DNA from: Lactiplantibacillus nangangensis
GTDB taxonomy: Bacteria > Bacillota > Bacilli > Lactobacillales > Lactobacillaceae
NCBI RefSeq assembly: GCF_005405065.1
Contig: NZ_BJDI01000008.1
Location: 62,001-126,000 of the forward strand
DNA: 64,000 bases
Direction of reading: 5' to 3'
The translations under genes and the position numbers were made by a program. Each line of letters begins with the position of its first letter. The stretch's first letter is position 1. Below are positions 27,963 through 37,940 of this stretch, piece by piece. The notes below the pieces were generated by a model, which did no database searches, was not told the origin of the DNA, and saw only the letters and a list, made by a program, of their open reading frames with translations.

Positions 27963-29375
27963 TTAAATATGCGTTGGATAACCCATGGCAACATCCGCAG
28001 CTTCTTGAACAACTTCGCCCAAGGTTGGATGTGGATGAATCGTCAAAGCTAAGTCTTCAACGTTCATGCTACCATTGACAGCAACACTCAATTCAGAAAT
28101 CAAATCACTGGCACCAGGGCCGGCAATTTGTGCCCCAACGATCGTGCCTTCATCCTTCGTTGAAACCAGCCGGAAGAAGCCTTCCATCGAGTTCAATGAA
28201 ATCGCACGGCCATTCCCAGCAAATGGGAACTTCGACGTCGTGACACTCAAGCCAGCCTTTTCAGCTTCAGCTTTAGTCATCCCAACGGTCGCTAATTCTG
28301 GATCCGTGAAACAAACTGCTGGCACGGAAACATAATCATTCGCAGTCTTCTTGCCACTGATGGCACCAGCTGCAACCTTACCTTCTGCAAAGGCTTTATG
28401 TGCCAAAGCCGGACCGGCAACAATGTCCCCAATCGCAAAGATGTCTTGCGCAGCTGTCCGACCTTGTTGATCAACTTCGATCAAACCACGGTCGGTCAAC
28501 TTAACATCCGTGTATTCAAGGCCCATGTCGTCAGTATTTGGCCGACGACCAACCGTAACCATGCAGTAGTCAGCGCGAACGGATTGTTCCTTGCCATCAA
28601 CTTCATAAGTCACAGTGACACCGCTGTCATCTTGTTCCGAGTTTTTCGCCATCGCATTAGTGACCACGGTGACACCCTTATCTTTGAAACTCTTCAGGAC
28701 TAATTTAACCATATCTTTTTCAAAGTTTGGCAAGATTTGTGGTGTTCCTTCGAGGATCGTCACATGTGCCCCTAAGTTAGCATAAGCACCAGCTAATTCA
28801 GAGCCAATGTAACCGCCACCAATAACAACTAATTCTTTAGGAACCTCTGGCAAGTTCAAGCCACCGGTCGAGTCAACGACACGACCATTGAACTTGAAGC
28901 CAGGGATCTCAACTGGGCGTGATCCGGTTGCAATAATTAAATGTTTGAATTTATAAGTTTGACCCGTGTGGTCGCCATTCATGACACGTAACGTATGGTT
29001 ATCGTGCATGTAAGCTTCCCCTTCAACGATTTCAACCTTATGTTTCTTTAATAACATTTTGACCCCGCCGGTTAAGCGATCAACGACTTGATGGTCTTTC
29101 CAATCTTGGGTCGTCTTGAAGTCTAAGACTGGGTCTTGAATGTTCTTAATCCCAAAGATTTTACTATCTTTGACTTCTTGGAGCCGATGACCAGCACTGA
29201 TCAATGCTTTAGATGGAATACAGCCAACGTTCAAGCAGACCCCACCAATATATTCTTTCTCAATGATAGTTACTTTTTGACCGAGTTCAGCGGCCCGAAT
29301 CGCGGCGACGTAGCCACCAGGACCCGCACCAACGATCATTGTATCGCGTTCTTCAGCAAAATCTCCTACAACCAT
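27963..29375 (-). CDS. pdhD: Dihydrolipoamide dehydrogenase (E3) of pyruvate dehydrogenase
   Basis: 470 residues. FAD enzyme that reoxidises the lipoyl group of E2, producing NADH (family knowledge). Seen: FAD-binding [18 protein letters not shown], redox disulfide [12 protein letters not shown]-binding [27 protein letters not shown], and the C-terminal HPHPTLGE with the catalytic histidine-glutamate. Last gene of pdhABCD, 7 bases after pdhC. Confidence 0.97.
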   Translation of the reverse strand: MVVGDFAEERDTMIVGAGPGGYVAAIRAAELGQKVTIIEKEYIGGVCLNVGCIPSKALISAGHRLQEVKDSKIFGIKNIQDPVLDFKTTQDWKDHQVVDRLTGGVKMLLKKHKVEIVEGEAYMHDNHTLRVMNGDHTGQTYKFKHLIIATGSRPVEIPGFKFNGRVVDSTGGLNLPEVPKELVVIGGGYIGSELAGAYANLGAHVTILEGTPQILPNFEKDMVKLVLKSFKDKGVTVVTNAMAKNSEQDDSGVTVTYEVDGKEQSVRADYCMVTVGRRPNTDDMGLEYTDVKLTDRGLIEVDQQGRTAAQDIFAIGDIVAGPALAHKAFAEGKVAAGAISGKKTANDYVSVPAVCFTDPELATVGMTKAEAEKAGLSVTTSKFPFAGNGRAISLNSMEGFFRLVSTKDEGTIVGAQIAGPGASDLISELSVAVNGSMNVEDLALTIHPHPTLGEVVQEAADVAMGYPTHI

Positions 29376-29382
29376 TCTGACC

Positions 29383-30687
29383 TCATCCTTCCATCAAAAG
29401 TAATTCTGGATCATGCAATAATTGTTTCAATAAGTTCATTGCTTTTTGAGCAGTGGCGCCATCGATCAAACGATGGTCAAAGCTTAAGGACAATTTTTGC
29501 ATCTTACCAACGACGATTTCACCATCTTCGTTGACGTAAGGTTCTTTCCCAATGCGGCCAACCCCAAGGATTGCCACTTCTGGTTGGTTGATTACTGGTG
29601 TAAACCAGCCACCACCGATTGAACCAATGTTACTAATGGTAATTGACGCACCACTCATTTCTTTCGATTTGAGTTTGCCATCATAAGCTTTTTGCGTATT
29701 GTCAGTAATTTCCTTGGCAATGGCAAATAACCCTTTACCTTCAGCATGCTTGATGTTTGGTACTAACAAGCCGCGATCCGTATCTGTTGCGACCCCAATG
29801 TTGTAATAGTGCTTGTAAACAATTTCCTTGTTGGCATCGTCGATTGACGCGTTAAATTCTGGGAATTGTTGCAAGACAGCTACTAAAGCCTTAACAAAGT
29901 AAGGCAAGAAGGTCAAATGAATATCACGATCTGCCGCGATCGTCTTGTACTTCTTCCGATGAGCCATCAAAGCAGATACTTCAACTTCATCAAATAACGT
30001 CACATGTGGTGCGGTATGCTTACTGTTGACCATGGCTTTCGAGATGGCTTTCCGAATTGGTGTCATCTTTTCGCGTGTTTCTAATTCTGGTGTATCAGAA
30101 ACATATGGTTTAACTGGTTCTGGTGCCGGCGCAGCTTCAGCAGCTGGTGCTGCAGCGGTAGCCGTTGTTGCGGCTTGTGAGCCAGTTGCAGCTGGAGCCC
30201 CAGTATAGTTATCAATATCTTGTTTCGTAATCTGGCCATGTGCACCAGTTGCAGTCACTTGCGAAATATCGATATCTTTGTCGCGAGCATATTGCCGGAC
30301 AGAAGGCATCGCTAAGATCCGCTTGTTTGGATCTGCAGGGGCGATTGGTGCCGCCGTGGCAGCTGTTTCTGGTGCTGCAGGCGCAGGTGTCGGTTTGTCA
30401 GCGGTTGCATTTTCAGCTGGCGCCGCAGCCGGTGTGGCACTAGCACCAGAGCCATCATCGATTTCCACGATGACATCTCCAATTTTAGCGGTTTCACCTT
30501 CTGGTACCAAAATCTTTACAATCGTCCCATCAACGGGTGATGGTAATTCTTCAACTGATTTATCGTTTTGAATCTCAACTAGAGAATCGTCTTCCTTGAC
30601 TTGATCGCCAGGTTTAACGAGCCAAGTGGCGATTTCGCCTTCTTCTAGGCCTTCGCCAAGCTCTGGTAATTTAAACTCGTAAGCCAT
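29383..30687 (-). CDS. pdhC: Dihydrolipoamide acetyltransferase (E2) of pyruvate dehydrogenase
   Basis: 434 residues. Core of the PDH complex, transfers acetyl to CoA. Seen: a single lipoyl domain with Lys43 in QNDKSVEE, an Ala/Pro-rich hinge, a peripheral-subunit-binding domain ([20 protein letters not shown]), a second Ala-rich linker, and the catalytic domain ending with FDHRLIDGA (active-site His). The ATG at 30687 has AAAGGAAG 7 bases upstream; the nine-residue extension is untranslated. Single lipoyl domain is on the low side for E2. Confidence 0.96.
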   Translation of the reverse strand: MAYEFKLPELGEGLEEGEIATWLVKPGDQVKEDDSLVEIQNDKSVEELPSPVDGTIVKILVPEGETAKIGDVIVEIDDGSGASATPAAAPAENATADKPTPAPAAPETAATAAPIAPADPNKRILAMPSVRQYARDKDIDISQVTATGAHGQITKQDIDNYTGAPAATGSQAATTATAAAPAAEAAPAPEPVKPYVSDTPELETREKMTPIRKAISKAMVNSKHTAPHVTLFDEVEVSALMAHRKKYKTIAADRDIHLTFLPYFVKALVAVLQQFPEFNASIDDANKEIVYKHYYNIGVATDTDRGLLVPNIKHAEGKGLFAIAKEITDNTQKAYDGKLKSKEMSGASITISNIGSIGGGWFTPVINQPEVAILGVGRIGKEPYVNEDGEIVVGKMQKLSLSFDHRLIDGATAQKAMNLLKQLLHDPELLLMEG

Positions 30688-30744
30688 TGGATAACTTCCT
30701 TTCATTGCAACCAATATCTGGTTGTTTTCGATGCGCGAAATTTT

Positions 30745-31722
30745 TTAGTAGTTTAAGATCTCGCGGGTTTTTGCTTCAATTTCATCTTCAGCAGGGAGCC
30801 AGTCGTCTTCAGCTAGCCCAAATGGATAAACCGTGTCAGGCGCTGAGACCCGACCGACTGGTGCGCTCAAGTATAAAGCACCCTTTTCAGCAATCAGTGA
30901 AGCCACATTGGCAGCAATCCCAGCTTGACGTTGCGCTTCTTGAATCGCAACCGCGCGACCAGTCTTTTCAACTGATTTTAAAATCGTGTCTTCATCGAGT
31001 GGTGACAAAGTCCGTAAATCAACCACTTCAACCGAAATGCCTTCTTTTTCAAGCTTTTCGGCGACCTTCAATGATTGGTTAACTTGAGCACTGTACGCAA
31101 TCAGTGAAATATCGGTCCCTTCACGGACAACATTCGCTTTGTCCAACGGCACGGTATAAGCTTCATCTGGAATGTCAGCTTTCATTGACCGATACAATTT
31201 CAAGTTTTCAAGGAAGAACACAGGGTCATTGTTCCGAATTGAGGAAATCAACAAACCTTTGGCATCGTATGGGTTCGATGGTGTGACCACCCGGAGCCCA
31301 GGAATTTGTGCTAAGTAGCCTTCCAATGAATCGGCATGCATTTCTGGAGTATGGGTCCCACCACCATATGGTGACCGAATCGTAATTGGCATATGACGCG
31401 TGCCACCAGTCCGGAAGCGTTCCCGTGACATTTGACCAGCAATCGAATCCATGGTTTCAAAAATGAACCCTAAGAATTGGATTTCTGGAATTGGGCGGAA
31501 GCCTTCGAGTGCTAAACCGATGGATAAGCCACCAATACCAGATTCAGCTAAAGGTGTATCGAAGACCCGGTCCTCGCCAAATTCAGCTTGGAGACCGTCA
31601 GTTGCCCGGAAAACCCCACCGTTTTTACCAACGTCTTCACCAAAAATTAACGTCTTTTCGTCAGACCCTAATTCTAATCGAAGTGCATCGGTAATCGCTT
31701 GAATATATGTTTTCTTTGACAT
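30745..31722 (-). CDS. pdhB: Pyruvate dehydrogenase E1 beta subunit
   Basis: 325 residues. Pairs with PdhA to form the thiamine-diphosphate-dependent E1. Seen: [47 protein letters not shown], and [15 protein letters not shown]. The ATG at 31722 lies one base after the pdhA stop and is preceded by AAAGGAG inside the end of pdhA; the 24-residue ORF extension overlaps pdhA and is not real. Confidence 0.97.
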   Translation of the reverse strand: MSKKTYIQAITDALRLELGSDEKTLIFGEDVGKNGGVFRATDGLQAEFGEDRVFDTPLAESGIGGLSIGLALEGFRPIPEIQFLGFIFETMDSIAGQMSRERFRTGGTRHMPITIRSPYGGGTHTPEMHADSLEGYLAQIPGLRVVTPSNPYDAKGLLISSIRNNDPVFFLENLKLYRSMKADIPDEAYTVPLDKANVVREGTDISLIAYSAQVNQSLKVAEKLEKEGISVEVVDLRTLSPLDEDTILKSVEKTGRAVAIQEAQRQAGIAANVASLIAEKGALYLSAPVGRVSAPDTVYPFGLAEDDWLPAEDEIEAKTREILNY

Positions 31723-31723
31723 G

Positions 31724-32836
31724 TTACTTCGACTCCTTTGCTTGGTATTCCGTAATTTGTTGTTGAATGTTTTGTGGTTGTTCTTCAAAGACATTCTCCA
31801 AAAATTCGGTCATTTTTTGCTTAGGTGCTTCATCCGCTTGTTTAACAGCGGCTTTAATGTCAGCTTTAACTTGTTCAACGTACTCGTTTTCAAGGTCTTC
31901 TGACCAAACGCCTTGGTCCGTTAAGTACTTGCGATAACGAATCAATGGATCATTGTCGAACCATGGTTGTTCTTCTTCCTTAGTCCGGTAACGCTTAGGA
32001 TCATCCCCAGCATTCGTATGTGGTCCAAACCGATAAGTCAACGTTTCAATCATCACTGGGCCATTGCCAGCAGCAGCGTATTCCCGGGCAGCCTTGGTGA
32101 CTTCATGAACAGCTAAGAAGTCCATCCCATCAACTTGCACACTTGGAATCCCAGCGGCAACGGCTTTTTGAGCCAATGTTCGGGCAGCCGTTTGCTTACG
32201 CCGTGGTACTGAAATGGCATAACCATTATTTTGAACGATAAAGACAGCAGGTGCTTGGAATGCGCCAGCAAAGTTCATGCCTTCATAGAAGTCCCCTTGC
32301 GACGTCCCACCATCACCAGTGTAACTGTAAGCAACTTTATCTTCGGTCCCATTCTTCTTGATTCCGAGGGCCACACCGGCCGCTTGAATATATTGAGCCC
32401 CGATAATAATTTGTGGTGGCATTGCATGTAAATCTTCTGGATATTCGTTACCTAAAACGTGTCCACGTGACCATAGGAACGCTTTGTAAACGGGTAAGCC
32501 GTGTTGGATCAGTTGAGGAATATCACGATAGGCCGGCATTAAAACGTCGGTTGACTTCATCGCGGAGTTGCTCCCCATTTCACTAGCTTCTTGACCTTCA
32601 GTTGGTGCATAGAAACCTAGTCGACCTTGACGGGTTAGCGCGTTTGAGCGTTGGTGTAAAGTCCGTTCCCAGATCATTAGCTTTAAAAAGTCGACTAATT
32701 GATCATTTGAATATTTAGAGACAATTGCTTGGTTGACGACATTAGCTTGTCCGTCCATCACTTGTACTGGTTCAAAATTCTTTCCAAGCGCATCCCGGAT
32801 CTCACTGAAATCGACAATTGGTTTTTCGTTGTCCAT
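31724..32836 (-). CDS. pdhA: Pyruvate dehydrogenase E1 alpha subunit
   Basis: 370 residues. Decarboxylates pyruvate on thiamine diphosphate. Seen: the ThDP motif starting [13 protein letters not shown] and ending with NN (VQNNGYA), [16 protein letters not shown], and the [16 protein letters not shown] phosphorylation-loop region. The ATG at 32836 has AAGGGATG upstream; the ORF extension to 32872 is not needed. First gene of the operon, controlled by the promoter at 32917-32945 and possibly CcpA. Confidence 0.97.
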   Translation of the reverse strand: MDNEKPIVDFSEIRDALGKNFEPVQVMDGQANVVNQAIVSKYSNDQLVDFLKLMIWERTLHQRSNALTRQGRLGFYAPTEGQEASEMGSNSAMKSTDVLMPAYRDIPQLIQHGLPVYKAFLWSRGHVLGNEYPEDLHAMPPQIIIGAQYIQAAGVALGIKKNGTEDKVAYSYTGDGGTSQGDFYEGMNFAGAFQAPAVFIVQNNGYAISVPRRKQTAARTLAQKAVAAGIPSVQVDGMDFLAVHEVTKAAREYAAAGNGPVMIETLTYRFGPHTNAGDDPKRYRTKEEEQPWFDNDPLIRYRKYLTDQGVWSEDLENEYVEQVKADIKAAVKQADEAPKQKMTEFLENVFEEQPQNIQQQITEYQAKESK

Positions 32837-32889
32837 AAATGACACATCCCTTTCATGAACGTACGAACTCAACGGCTAAACCATTGGCT

Positions 32890-32903
32890 CGTAATCGTTT
32901 TCA
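32890..32903 (-). promoter_or_regulatory. Candidate cre (CcpA) site before pdhA
   Basis: TGAAAACGATTACG on the minus strand matches the catabolite-responsive element pattern TGWNANCGNTNNCA at all but the last base. It lies about 14 bases downstream of the -10 box, a position from which CcpA blocks transcription as a roadblock. Confidence 0.55.
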
Positions 32904-32916
32904 TAATTACAAGTCT

Positions 32917-32945
32917 AATTTACCATTGGTTTTCAATTTTTGCAA
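32917..32945 (-). promoter_or_regulatory. Candidate pdhABCD promoter
   Basis: TTGCAA, 17-base spacer, TAAATT on the minus strand, about 80 bases before the pdhA start. Confidence 0.65.
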
Positions 32946-33138
32946 GCCCTTTCAAAAGGCTAAATAACAGCTTTTAGGCCAAAAACGATTGTGAATGTTT
33001 TCATTTGTAACTTGACTTGACTTTCATGATTTTTTCGAGAATCATTCTACATTTTCAATTTTAGTTATGCTAAACTTATTTGGATGATTAAACTGCCCTG
33101 CAGTTCGAATCGTAGAATAGTTTTGGAGGTAATTTGGG

Positions 33139-33699
33139 TTGATTAAGATGAAAGATATCATTCGCGAAGGTAACGACACGTTGCGCGCGGAAGCCAAGGC
33201 CGTCAAGTTTCCATTGAGCGATGACGACCGCAAGTTGGCCAACGACATGATGGGCTACTTGGAAAATAGTCAAGATCCAGAATTGGCTAAAAAATATGGT
33301 TTGCGTGCTGGCGTTGGATTAGCCGCACCACAAGTGGACGTCTCAGAACAAATGGCCGCCGTCCTCGTTCCTGCCGAAGACAACAGTGATGAACCAATCT
33401 TCAAAGACGTCATCATTAACCCGGTCATCATCAGTCATTCCGTTCAGCCAGGCGCTCTGACTGAAGGTGAAGGCTGTTTATCCGTTGACCGCGATGTTTC
33501 AGGGTACGTGATCCGCCACGATCGGATCACATTACGCTACTATAATATGGCTGGCGAACAAAAGAAAATTCGCCTTAAAAATTACCCAGCCATCGTTTGT
33601 CAGCACGAAATTGATCATTTACATGGCATTTTATTTTATGACCATATCAACAATGACAATCCTTTTGCAGCCGAAGATGACCTCGTTTTAATTTCATAA
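33139..33699 (+). CDS. def: Peptide deformylase
   Basis: 186 residues. Fe2+/Zn2+ hydrolase removing the N-terminal formyl group of new proteins (family knowledge). Seen: GVGLAAPQ at 58-65, EGCLS at 111-115 (metal Cys), HEIDH at 156-160. Type 2 length with the insert between motifs usual in Gram-positives. TTG start at 33139 with GGAGG 9 bases upstream; an ATG three codons later is farther from it. Single gene, divergent from pdhA. Confidence 0.97.
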   Translation: MIKMKDIIREGNDTLRAEAKAVKFPLSDDDRKLANDMMGYLENSQDPELAKKYGLRAGVGLAAPQVDVSEQMAAVLVPAEDNSDEPIFKDVIINPVIISHSVQPGALTEGEGCLSVDRDVSGYVIRHDRITLRYYNMAGEQKKIRLKNYPAIVCQHEIDHLHGILFYDHINNDNPFAAEDDLVLIS

Positions 33700-33702
33700 G
33701 CT

Positions 33703-33738
33703 AAAAAAAGCTCTGACCATCGTGGTCGAGCTTTTTTT
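33703..33738. terminator. Bidirectional terminator shared by def and the convergent gene
   Basis: AAAAAAAGCTC-T-GACCA-TCG-TGGTC-GAGCTTTTTTT: a 16-bp stem interrupted by one unpaired T, with T runs on both strands. The stop codon of the convergent minus-strand gene (33737-33739) lies within the T run. Confidence 0.9.
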
Positions 33739-34231
33739 ATGACTTTTTTGGATTTAAGCGCCGTAGATCTTCCAAATACTCCAGAGTTGCTTCATTCATG
33801 AGATAGGCCACATCAATGTGTAATTGACCTGATCTTAGCCAAGCATCCGTGACTCGCAACGCCGGGCCGGCTGCTTGATACGCCGGCAACTGTTCATCTC
33901 TGGCGTAAGCTTGTAAATGATTGTTTAAAATCCGCCGAATCTCTGGTAGGTCGGTCGTGATCATGCCTGGTGCTTCAAGCACATATTCAAACGCCATGAC
34001 CCCCCGGCCCCACACATCGGCCACTGGTACGGAGTGTAAATCACCACCAACTTGCTGCGCCACAGCAGTACTACTCAACTGTTTCAAGATCTGGCTCATC
34101 GCTTGATCGACGGTCCGTTGGCCTCTCAGCCGGATTTTTAATGCCGCACGTTTTAAAACTTGGCGACGCAAGACTTCATATATAATGACGGCTAAAATTA
34201 ACCCAACTAAAATTATCAGCCATTTTTCCAT
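33737..34231 (-). CDS. Membrane-anchored protein of unknown function
   Basis: 164 residues. One N-terminal membrane segment (WLIILVGLILAVIIYEVL, about 4-21) followed by a basic stretch, consistent with a bitopic protein with a cytoplasmic or surface domain of about 140 residues. The rest is mixed alpha/beta without a motif I recognise. I cannot assign a family. It lies alone between def and rpoY and shares a terminator with def. Confidence 0.72.
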   Translation of the reverse strand: MEKWLIILVGLILAVIIYEVLRRQVLKRAALKIRLRGQRTVDQAMSQILKQLSSTAVAQQVGGDLHSVPVADVWGRGVMAFEYVLEAPGMITTDLPEIRRILNNHLQAYARDEQLPAYQAAGPALRVTDAWLRSGQLHIDVAYLMNEATLEYLEDLRRLNPKKS

Positions 34232-34366
34232 TAGGCATCCCTCACAATTTTTGTACGTTTATTCACAAAACGAGTAAATTAATCACACTTAACATGCTCT
34301 CAGCATAGCATGTTTAATAAAAAAATTTACCGAAGTAAGCCTAGTTTTTGAAGAAAGTTAACATTG

Positions 34367-34395
34367 TATACACCTCAGCGGAATTATGCTAAAAT
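34367..34395 (+). promoter_or_regulatory. Candidate rpoY-rnjA promoter
   Basis: TATACA, 17-base spacer, TAAAAT preceded by an extended TGC. The leader of about 100 bases contains two small hairpins (GTTGTG-TTTA-CACAAC and TTCAGG-T-CCTGAA). The rest of 34232-34366 shows nothing I can support. Confidence 0.6.
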
Positions 34396-34504
34396 GAAAG
34401 ATAATTGTTGTGTTTACACAACCTGGTGTACGGATCAAACTTTTATTTTTGCTACTATTTAGGATTTCAGGTCCTGAATAAATATTTTATAAGGAGTTTT
34501 GTTA

Positions 34505-34723
34505 ATGATTTACAAAGTCTACTACCAAGAAACCAAAAAACGGAACCCACAACGCGAAACAACGAAGGCCCTCTATCTCGAAGCAGATACCGAAGTTGAC
34601 GCCCGCGTTTTGGTCGAAGATAACACTGAATTCAACATTGAATTTATCGAACCGTTAGAAGGTAACTTCTTGGATTATGAAAAAGAAAATCCAGAGTATC
34701 AACTAACGGAGTTTAATAAATGA
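34505..34723 (+). CDS. rpoY: RNA polymerase epsilon subunit RpoY
   Basis: 72 residues. Small Firmicute-specific RNA polymerase subunit (formerly DUF1447/YkzG). Seen: [39 protein letters not shown] and [18 protein letters not shown], all typical. The ATG at 34505 has AAGGAG upstream. Overlaps rnjA by four bases (ATGA), a conserved arrangement that couples it to RNase J1. Confidence 0.95.
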   Translation: MIYKVYYQETKKRNPQRETTKALYLEADTEVDARVLVEDNTEFNIEFIEPLEGNFLDYEKENPEYQLTEFNK

Positions 34724-36396
34724 AACGGTTAAACGTCAAAAATAACGAAACCGCTGTTTTTGCAGTCGGCGGTTTGGGAGAAATTGGGAAAAACACTTAT
34801 GGTGTCCAATTTCAGGACGAGATTATTCTGATCGATGCTGGTATCAAATTCCCCGAAGATGAATTACTCGGAATTGATTATGTCATCCCAGATTATTCTT
34901 ATCTAGTTGCAAATCAGCAAAAAATAAAAGCATTGGTGATTACGCACGGACACGAAGATCATATTGGTGGGATTCCATTCCTACTCCAACAAATCAACGT
35001 GCCAATTTATGCCGGTCCCCTAGCCTTAGCCTTGATCAAAGGTAAACTGGAAGAACACGGCCTGCTAAAGACGACTGAGCTTCACGAGATCAACGAAGAT
35101 ACCGTGTTGAAATTCCGTAAGACTCGGGTCTCCTTCTTTAGAACGACCCACTCAATTCCAGATACGCTAGGAATCGCCGTCCAAACACCACCTGGCACGA
35201 TTGTGGAAACCGGGGATTATAAGTTCGATCTGACACCAATTACGAATCAGCCACCGAACTTGCAACGGATGGCACATCTCGGTGAACGAGGCGTGCTGGC
35301 ATTGCTATCTGATAGTACAAACGCCGAACGGCCAATCTTTACGAAGTCCGAACGTTGGGTTGCACAATCGATCCGCCATATTTTTGAAGGCGTCGAGGGT
35401 CGGATTATTTTCGCCACCTTCGCTTCCAATATTTCACGGATTCAAGAAGCGGCGCAAGTTGCTTTGGAACACCATCGTAAGATTGCGGTCTTCGGTCGCA
35501 GTATGGAAGCTGCCATTGTTAATGGTCGCGAACTGGGATACTTAAACATTCCAGACGAAGCCATCGTTGACGCCAATGATATCAAGTCCTTACCAGCTAA
35601 CAAAGTCATGATTTTATGTACCGGCTCACAAGGTGAACCAATGGCTGCCCTTTCGCGGATTGCCAACGGGACTCACCGTCAAATTTCGGTACAACCTGGC
35701 GACACCGTCATCTTCTCTAGTTCACCAATTCCTGGGAACACTTTGAGTGTTAACCACGTGATCAACGAACTTGAAGAAGCTGGCGCGCACGTCATTCATG
35801 GGAAAGTCAATAACATTCATACTTCTGGTCATGGTGGTCAAGAGGAACAAAAGCTGATGCTTCGTTTGATGAAGCCAAAGTTCTTTATGCCAATTCATGG
35901 GGAATACCGGATGTTAAAGATTCATACTGAGTTAGCTGAACAGTGTGGCGTCCCATTAGACCATAGCTTTATCTTGGAAAATGGCGATGTTTTAGCCTTG
36001 ACTAAAGACTCGGCTCGGGTTGCTGGTCACTTCGGTGCCGGTGACGTCTATGTCGACGGCTCTGGGATTGGCGACATTGGTAACGTGGTCTTGCGTGACC
36101 GTCAAGTGCTTTCAGAAGAAGGCCTAGTCGTGGTTGTCGCCACCATTGACCTTAAGAAAAAAGAAATCCAGGCTGGTCCAGATATTTTGTCACGTGGTTT
36201 CGTCTATATGCGTGAATCTGGTGACTTGATCAATGAAGCCCGGCGTCATGTCTTCCGCACAATTCGCCGTAAGATGAAGAGTGACAAAGCTAGTGAAGCC
36301 ACGATTCGCAACGCGATCATTGATGATCTACAAAGCTTTTTGTTCGAGAAAACTGAACGGCATCCGATGATTTTACCGATGCTGATTATGAATTAA
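34720..36396 (+). CDS. rnjA: Ribonuclease J1
   Basis: 558 residues. 5'-to-3' exoribonuclease and endonuclease central to mRNA turnover and rRNA maturation in Firmicutes (family knowledge). Seen: intact metal motif HGHEDH at 76-81, beta-CASP domain with [18 protein letters not shown], and VHTSGH-like NIHTSGHGG. The intact motif distinguishes it from the degenerate paralogue at 6226-7950; the two probably form a J1/J2 complex. A hairpin terminator follows. Confidence 0.96.
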   Translation: MKRLNVKNNETAVFAVGGLGEIGKNTYGVQFQDEIILIDAGIKFPEDELLGIDYVIPDYSYLVANQQKIKALVITHGHEDHIGGIPFLLQQINVPIYAGPLALALIKGKLEEHGLLKTTELHEINEDTVLKFRKTRVSFFRTTHSIPDTLGIAVQTPPGTIVETGDYKFDLTPITNQPPNLQRMAHLGERGVLALLSDSTNAERPIFTKSERWVAQSIRHIFEGVEGRIIFATFASNISRIQEAAQVALEHHRKIAVFGRSMEAAIVNGRELGYLNIPDEAIVDANDIKSLPANKVMILCTGSQGEPMAALSRIANGTHRQISVQPGDTVIFSSSPIPGNTLSVNHVINELEEAGAHVIHGKVNNIHTSGHGGQEEQKLMLRLMKPKFFMPIHGEYRMLKIHTELAEQCGVPLDHSFILENGDVLALTKDSARVAGHFGAGDVYVDGSGIGDIGNVVLRDRQVLSEEGLVVVVATIDLKKKEIQAGPDILSRGFVYMRESGDLINEARRHVFRTIRRKMKSDKASEATIRNAIIDDLQSFLFEKTERHPMILPMLIMN

Positions 36397-36402
36397 TCAC
36401 CT

Positions 36403-36429
36403 GCCGGAACGATCCTGTTCCGGCTTTTT
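36403..36429 (+). terminator. Terminator after rnjA
   Basis: GCCGGAAC-GATCCT-GTTCCGGC followed by five T residues on the plus strand. Confidence 0.88.
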
Positions 36430-36479
36430 GTGGTGTAAGGGTCAGTTCAACGCTGATTCGATCTTAGTGAGGTGTAATT

Positions 36480-37442
36480 TTGACGACTGAATACGACATT
36501 ATAATTAATGAGTTGGCTGGATCCGGCCATGGCAAGACGGTTTGGGAAATCGTTAAGCCCCTGCTCGAACAACGCCAAATCGTTTTTGAGTACCGGGTGT
36601 CAGAATATGCCGGCCATACCACTCGCCTAGCAACCCAATTCGCGGAAAAAAGGCGTCAATCGTTGCACACTGCCACCAGAGTGTTATTAGTCATCGGTGG
36701 AGATGGTACCTTAAATGAAGCTCTCAATGGGTTAATGCAGGTTCCAACTGATGACCCGATGCCACTGGCTTATATTCCCGGCGGTTCCGGCAATGACTTT
36801 GCCCGTGGTTTGGGTATGGCAACTGATCCAGCCATCGCCTTGGCACAAATTTTAAATAACATGCGTGCGCGCCCATTAAATATTGGGACTTATCACGAAA
36901 CCTTTAAAAATGAACATCGCTACTTCGTTAACAATGTCGGGCTAGGCTTTGATGCCCAAATCGTTGACGATACGAATCGTAGTAAACAAAAGGGCAAACT
37001 GGGACATTGGGCTTACCTGAGTAACGCCTTGAAAGCTTATTCACAGCAAGAAGGCTATCCATTGACCGTCCACGTGGGGCGTCAACGCGATCGTTACCGC
37101 CATGCCTTTCTTTGTACGGTTTCGAATCATCCTTACTTTGGTGGTGGTGTCAAGATCTTACCGCAAGCTGACCTCCACGATGATCAACTAGAATTGATCG
37201 TGATTGAAGAACCACACTGGTGGATCATTTTATGGCTATTTTTGCTATTAGTGATGGGGGGACGCCATCTCAACTCACGCTTCGTCCACCATTATCGCAG
37301 CAAAAAGCTCCACCTGCTAGTCAACTCGGTTGAAATTGGCCAGATGGACGGGCAAACGATTGGTAATCGTAATTACGATCTCTATCTCTCAACACAGCCC
37401 TATCCATTTTGGATCGATACAAGTATTCACGATCATCATTAA
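36480..37442 (+). CDS. Diacylglycerol kinase-like lipid kinase
   Basis: 320 residues, DAGK catalytic fold. Seen: the nucleotide-binding IGGDGTLNEALNGL, and PGGSGNDFARGLGM. Bacterial relatives include DgkB, which recycles diacylglycerol, and YegS; the exact lipid substrate is not determined by sequence. TTG start at 36480 with GAGGTG 6 bases upstream. It is separated from rnjA by a terminator but may receive read-through. Confidence 0.86.
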   Translation: MTTEYDIIINELAGSGHGKTVWEIVKPLLEQRQIVFEYRVSEYAGHTTRLATQFAEKRRQSLHTATRVLLVIGGDGTLNEALNGLMQVPTDDPMPLAYIPGGSGNDFARGLGMATDPAIALAQILNNMRARPLNIGTYHETFKNEHRYFVNNVGLGFDAQIVDDTNRSKQKGKLGHWAYLSNALKAYSQQEGYPLTVHVGRQRDRYRHAFLCTVSNHPYFGGGVKILPQADLHDDQLELIVIEEPHWWIILWLFLLLVMGGRHLNSRFVHHYRSKKLHLLVNSVEIGQMDGQTIGNRNYDLYLSTQPYPFWIDTSIHDHH

Positions 37443-37450
37443 AAAGAGTA

Positions 37451-37489
37451 AAGGCGCTTCAATTCGAAACTAACGAATTGAAGCGCCTT
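37451..37489. terminator. Bidirectional terminator after lipid kinase gene
   Basis: A perfect 16-bp stem (AAGGCGCTTCAATTCG and complement) with a 7-base loop lies between convergent genes, with T-rich DNA on both sides. Confidence 0.9.
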
Positions 37490-37501
37490 ATTTTAGCTGA
37501 T

Positions 37502-37705
37502 TTAGTCTTCAGAAGCATTAATTGCTTCTAGCAGCATATCAAGCTGTTCACATTTTTGGGAAAGATGACTGACCCGCTCTTTAAGATGAGGGTAAATCGT
37601 CACGACCCGTGAGCGATCCCGTTGGCGCGCTGCCAACCCCTTCAAACGATCTAATTCGGTATTCGCCTGTTGGTATTCTTCCAGGATCTCAAATCTGTTA
37701 CTCAC
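37502..37705 (-). CDS. Small coiled-coil protein of unknown function
   Basis: 67 residues, nearly all helix with heptad-like leucines (FEILEEYQQANTELDRLKGL, LSQKCEQLDMLLEAI). GTG start at 37703-37705 with GGGAG 8 bases upstream. No family recognised. It is likely real because the ribosome site is good and a shared terminator follows it. Confidence 0.68.
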   Translation of the reverse strand: MSNRFEILEEYQQANTELDRLKGLAARQRDRSRVVTIYPHLKERVSHLSQKCEQLDMLLEAINASED

Positions 37706-37741
37706 TTAAAACACTCCCTCAAAACAATTATCTATTACAGT

Positions 37742-37850
37742 CTTACTGAAACATTCTGCTCGACACCAAATCAAGATTTGCCTCGAGTTTCAAGCTATTA
37801 ATAAAAAAAACAGCAGAATTAATATAACACAATCTCAGTAATTAATAAAT
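37742..37850. repeat. Hairpin-forming AT-rich sequence
   Basis: Nested inverted repeats: TTACTGA with TCAGTAA at the ends, ATTCTGCT with AGCAGAAT inside, and a compact hairpin CTCGA-CAC-CAAATC-AA-GATTTG-CC-TCGAG at 37759-37787. It lies upstream of the 67-residue gene and downstream of the LysM gene terminator. It shares the string ACACAATCTCAGT with the long hairpin at 56317-56460. Role unknown. Confidence 0.4.
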
Positions 37851-37877
37851 CATAAAACTTAAAAAAGTGCCCCAACA

Positions 37878-37922
37878 CAAAAACAGCCAAGCTAGCCCAC
37901 TAGTGCAGGAAGCCGGCTGTTT
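37878..37922 (-). terminator. Terminator after LysM-NlpC/P60 gene
   Basis: AAACAGCC...GGCTGTTT extended by two G-U pairs, loop about 24 bases, followed by TTTTGTGTT on the minus strand. Confidence 0.7.
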
Positions 37923-37940
37923 CATTAATGATCAACTTAA

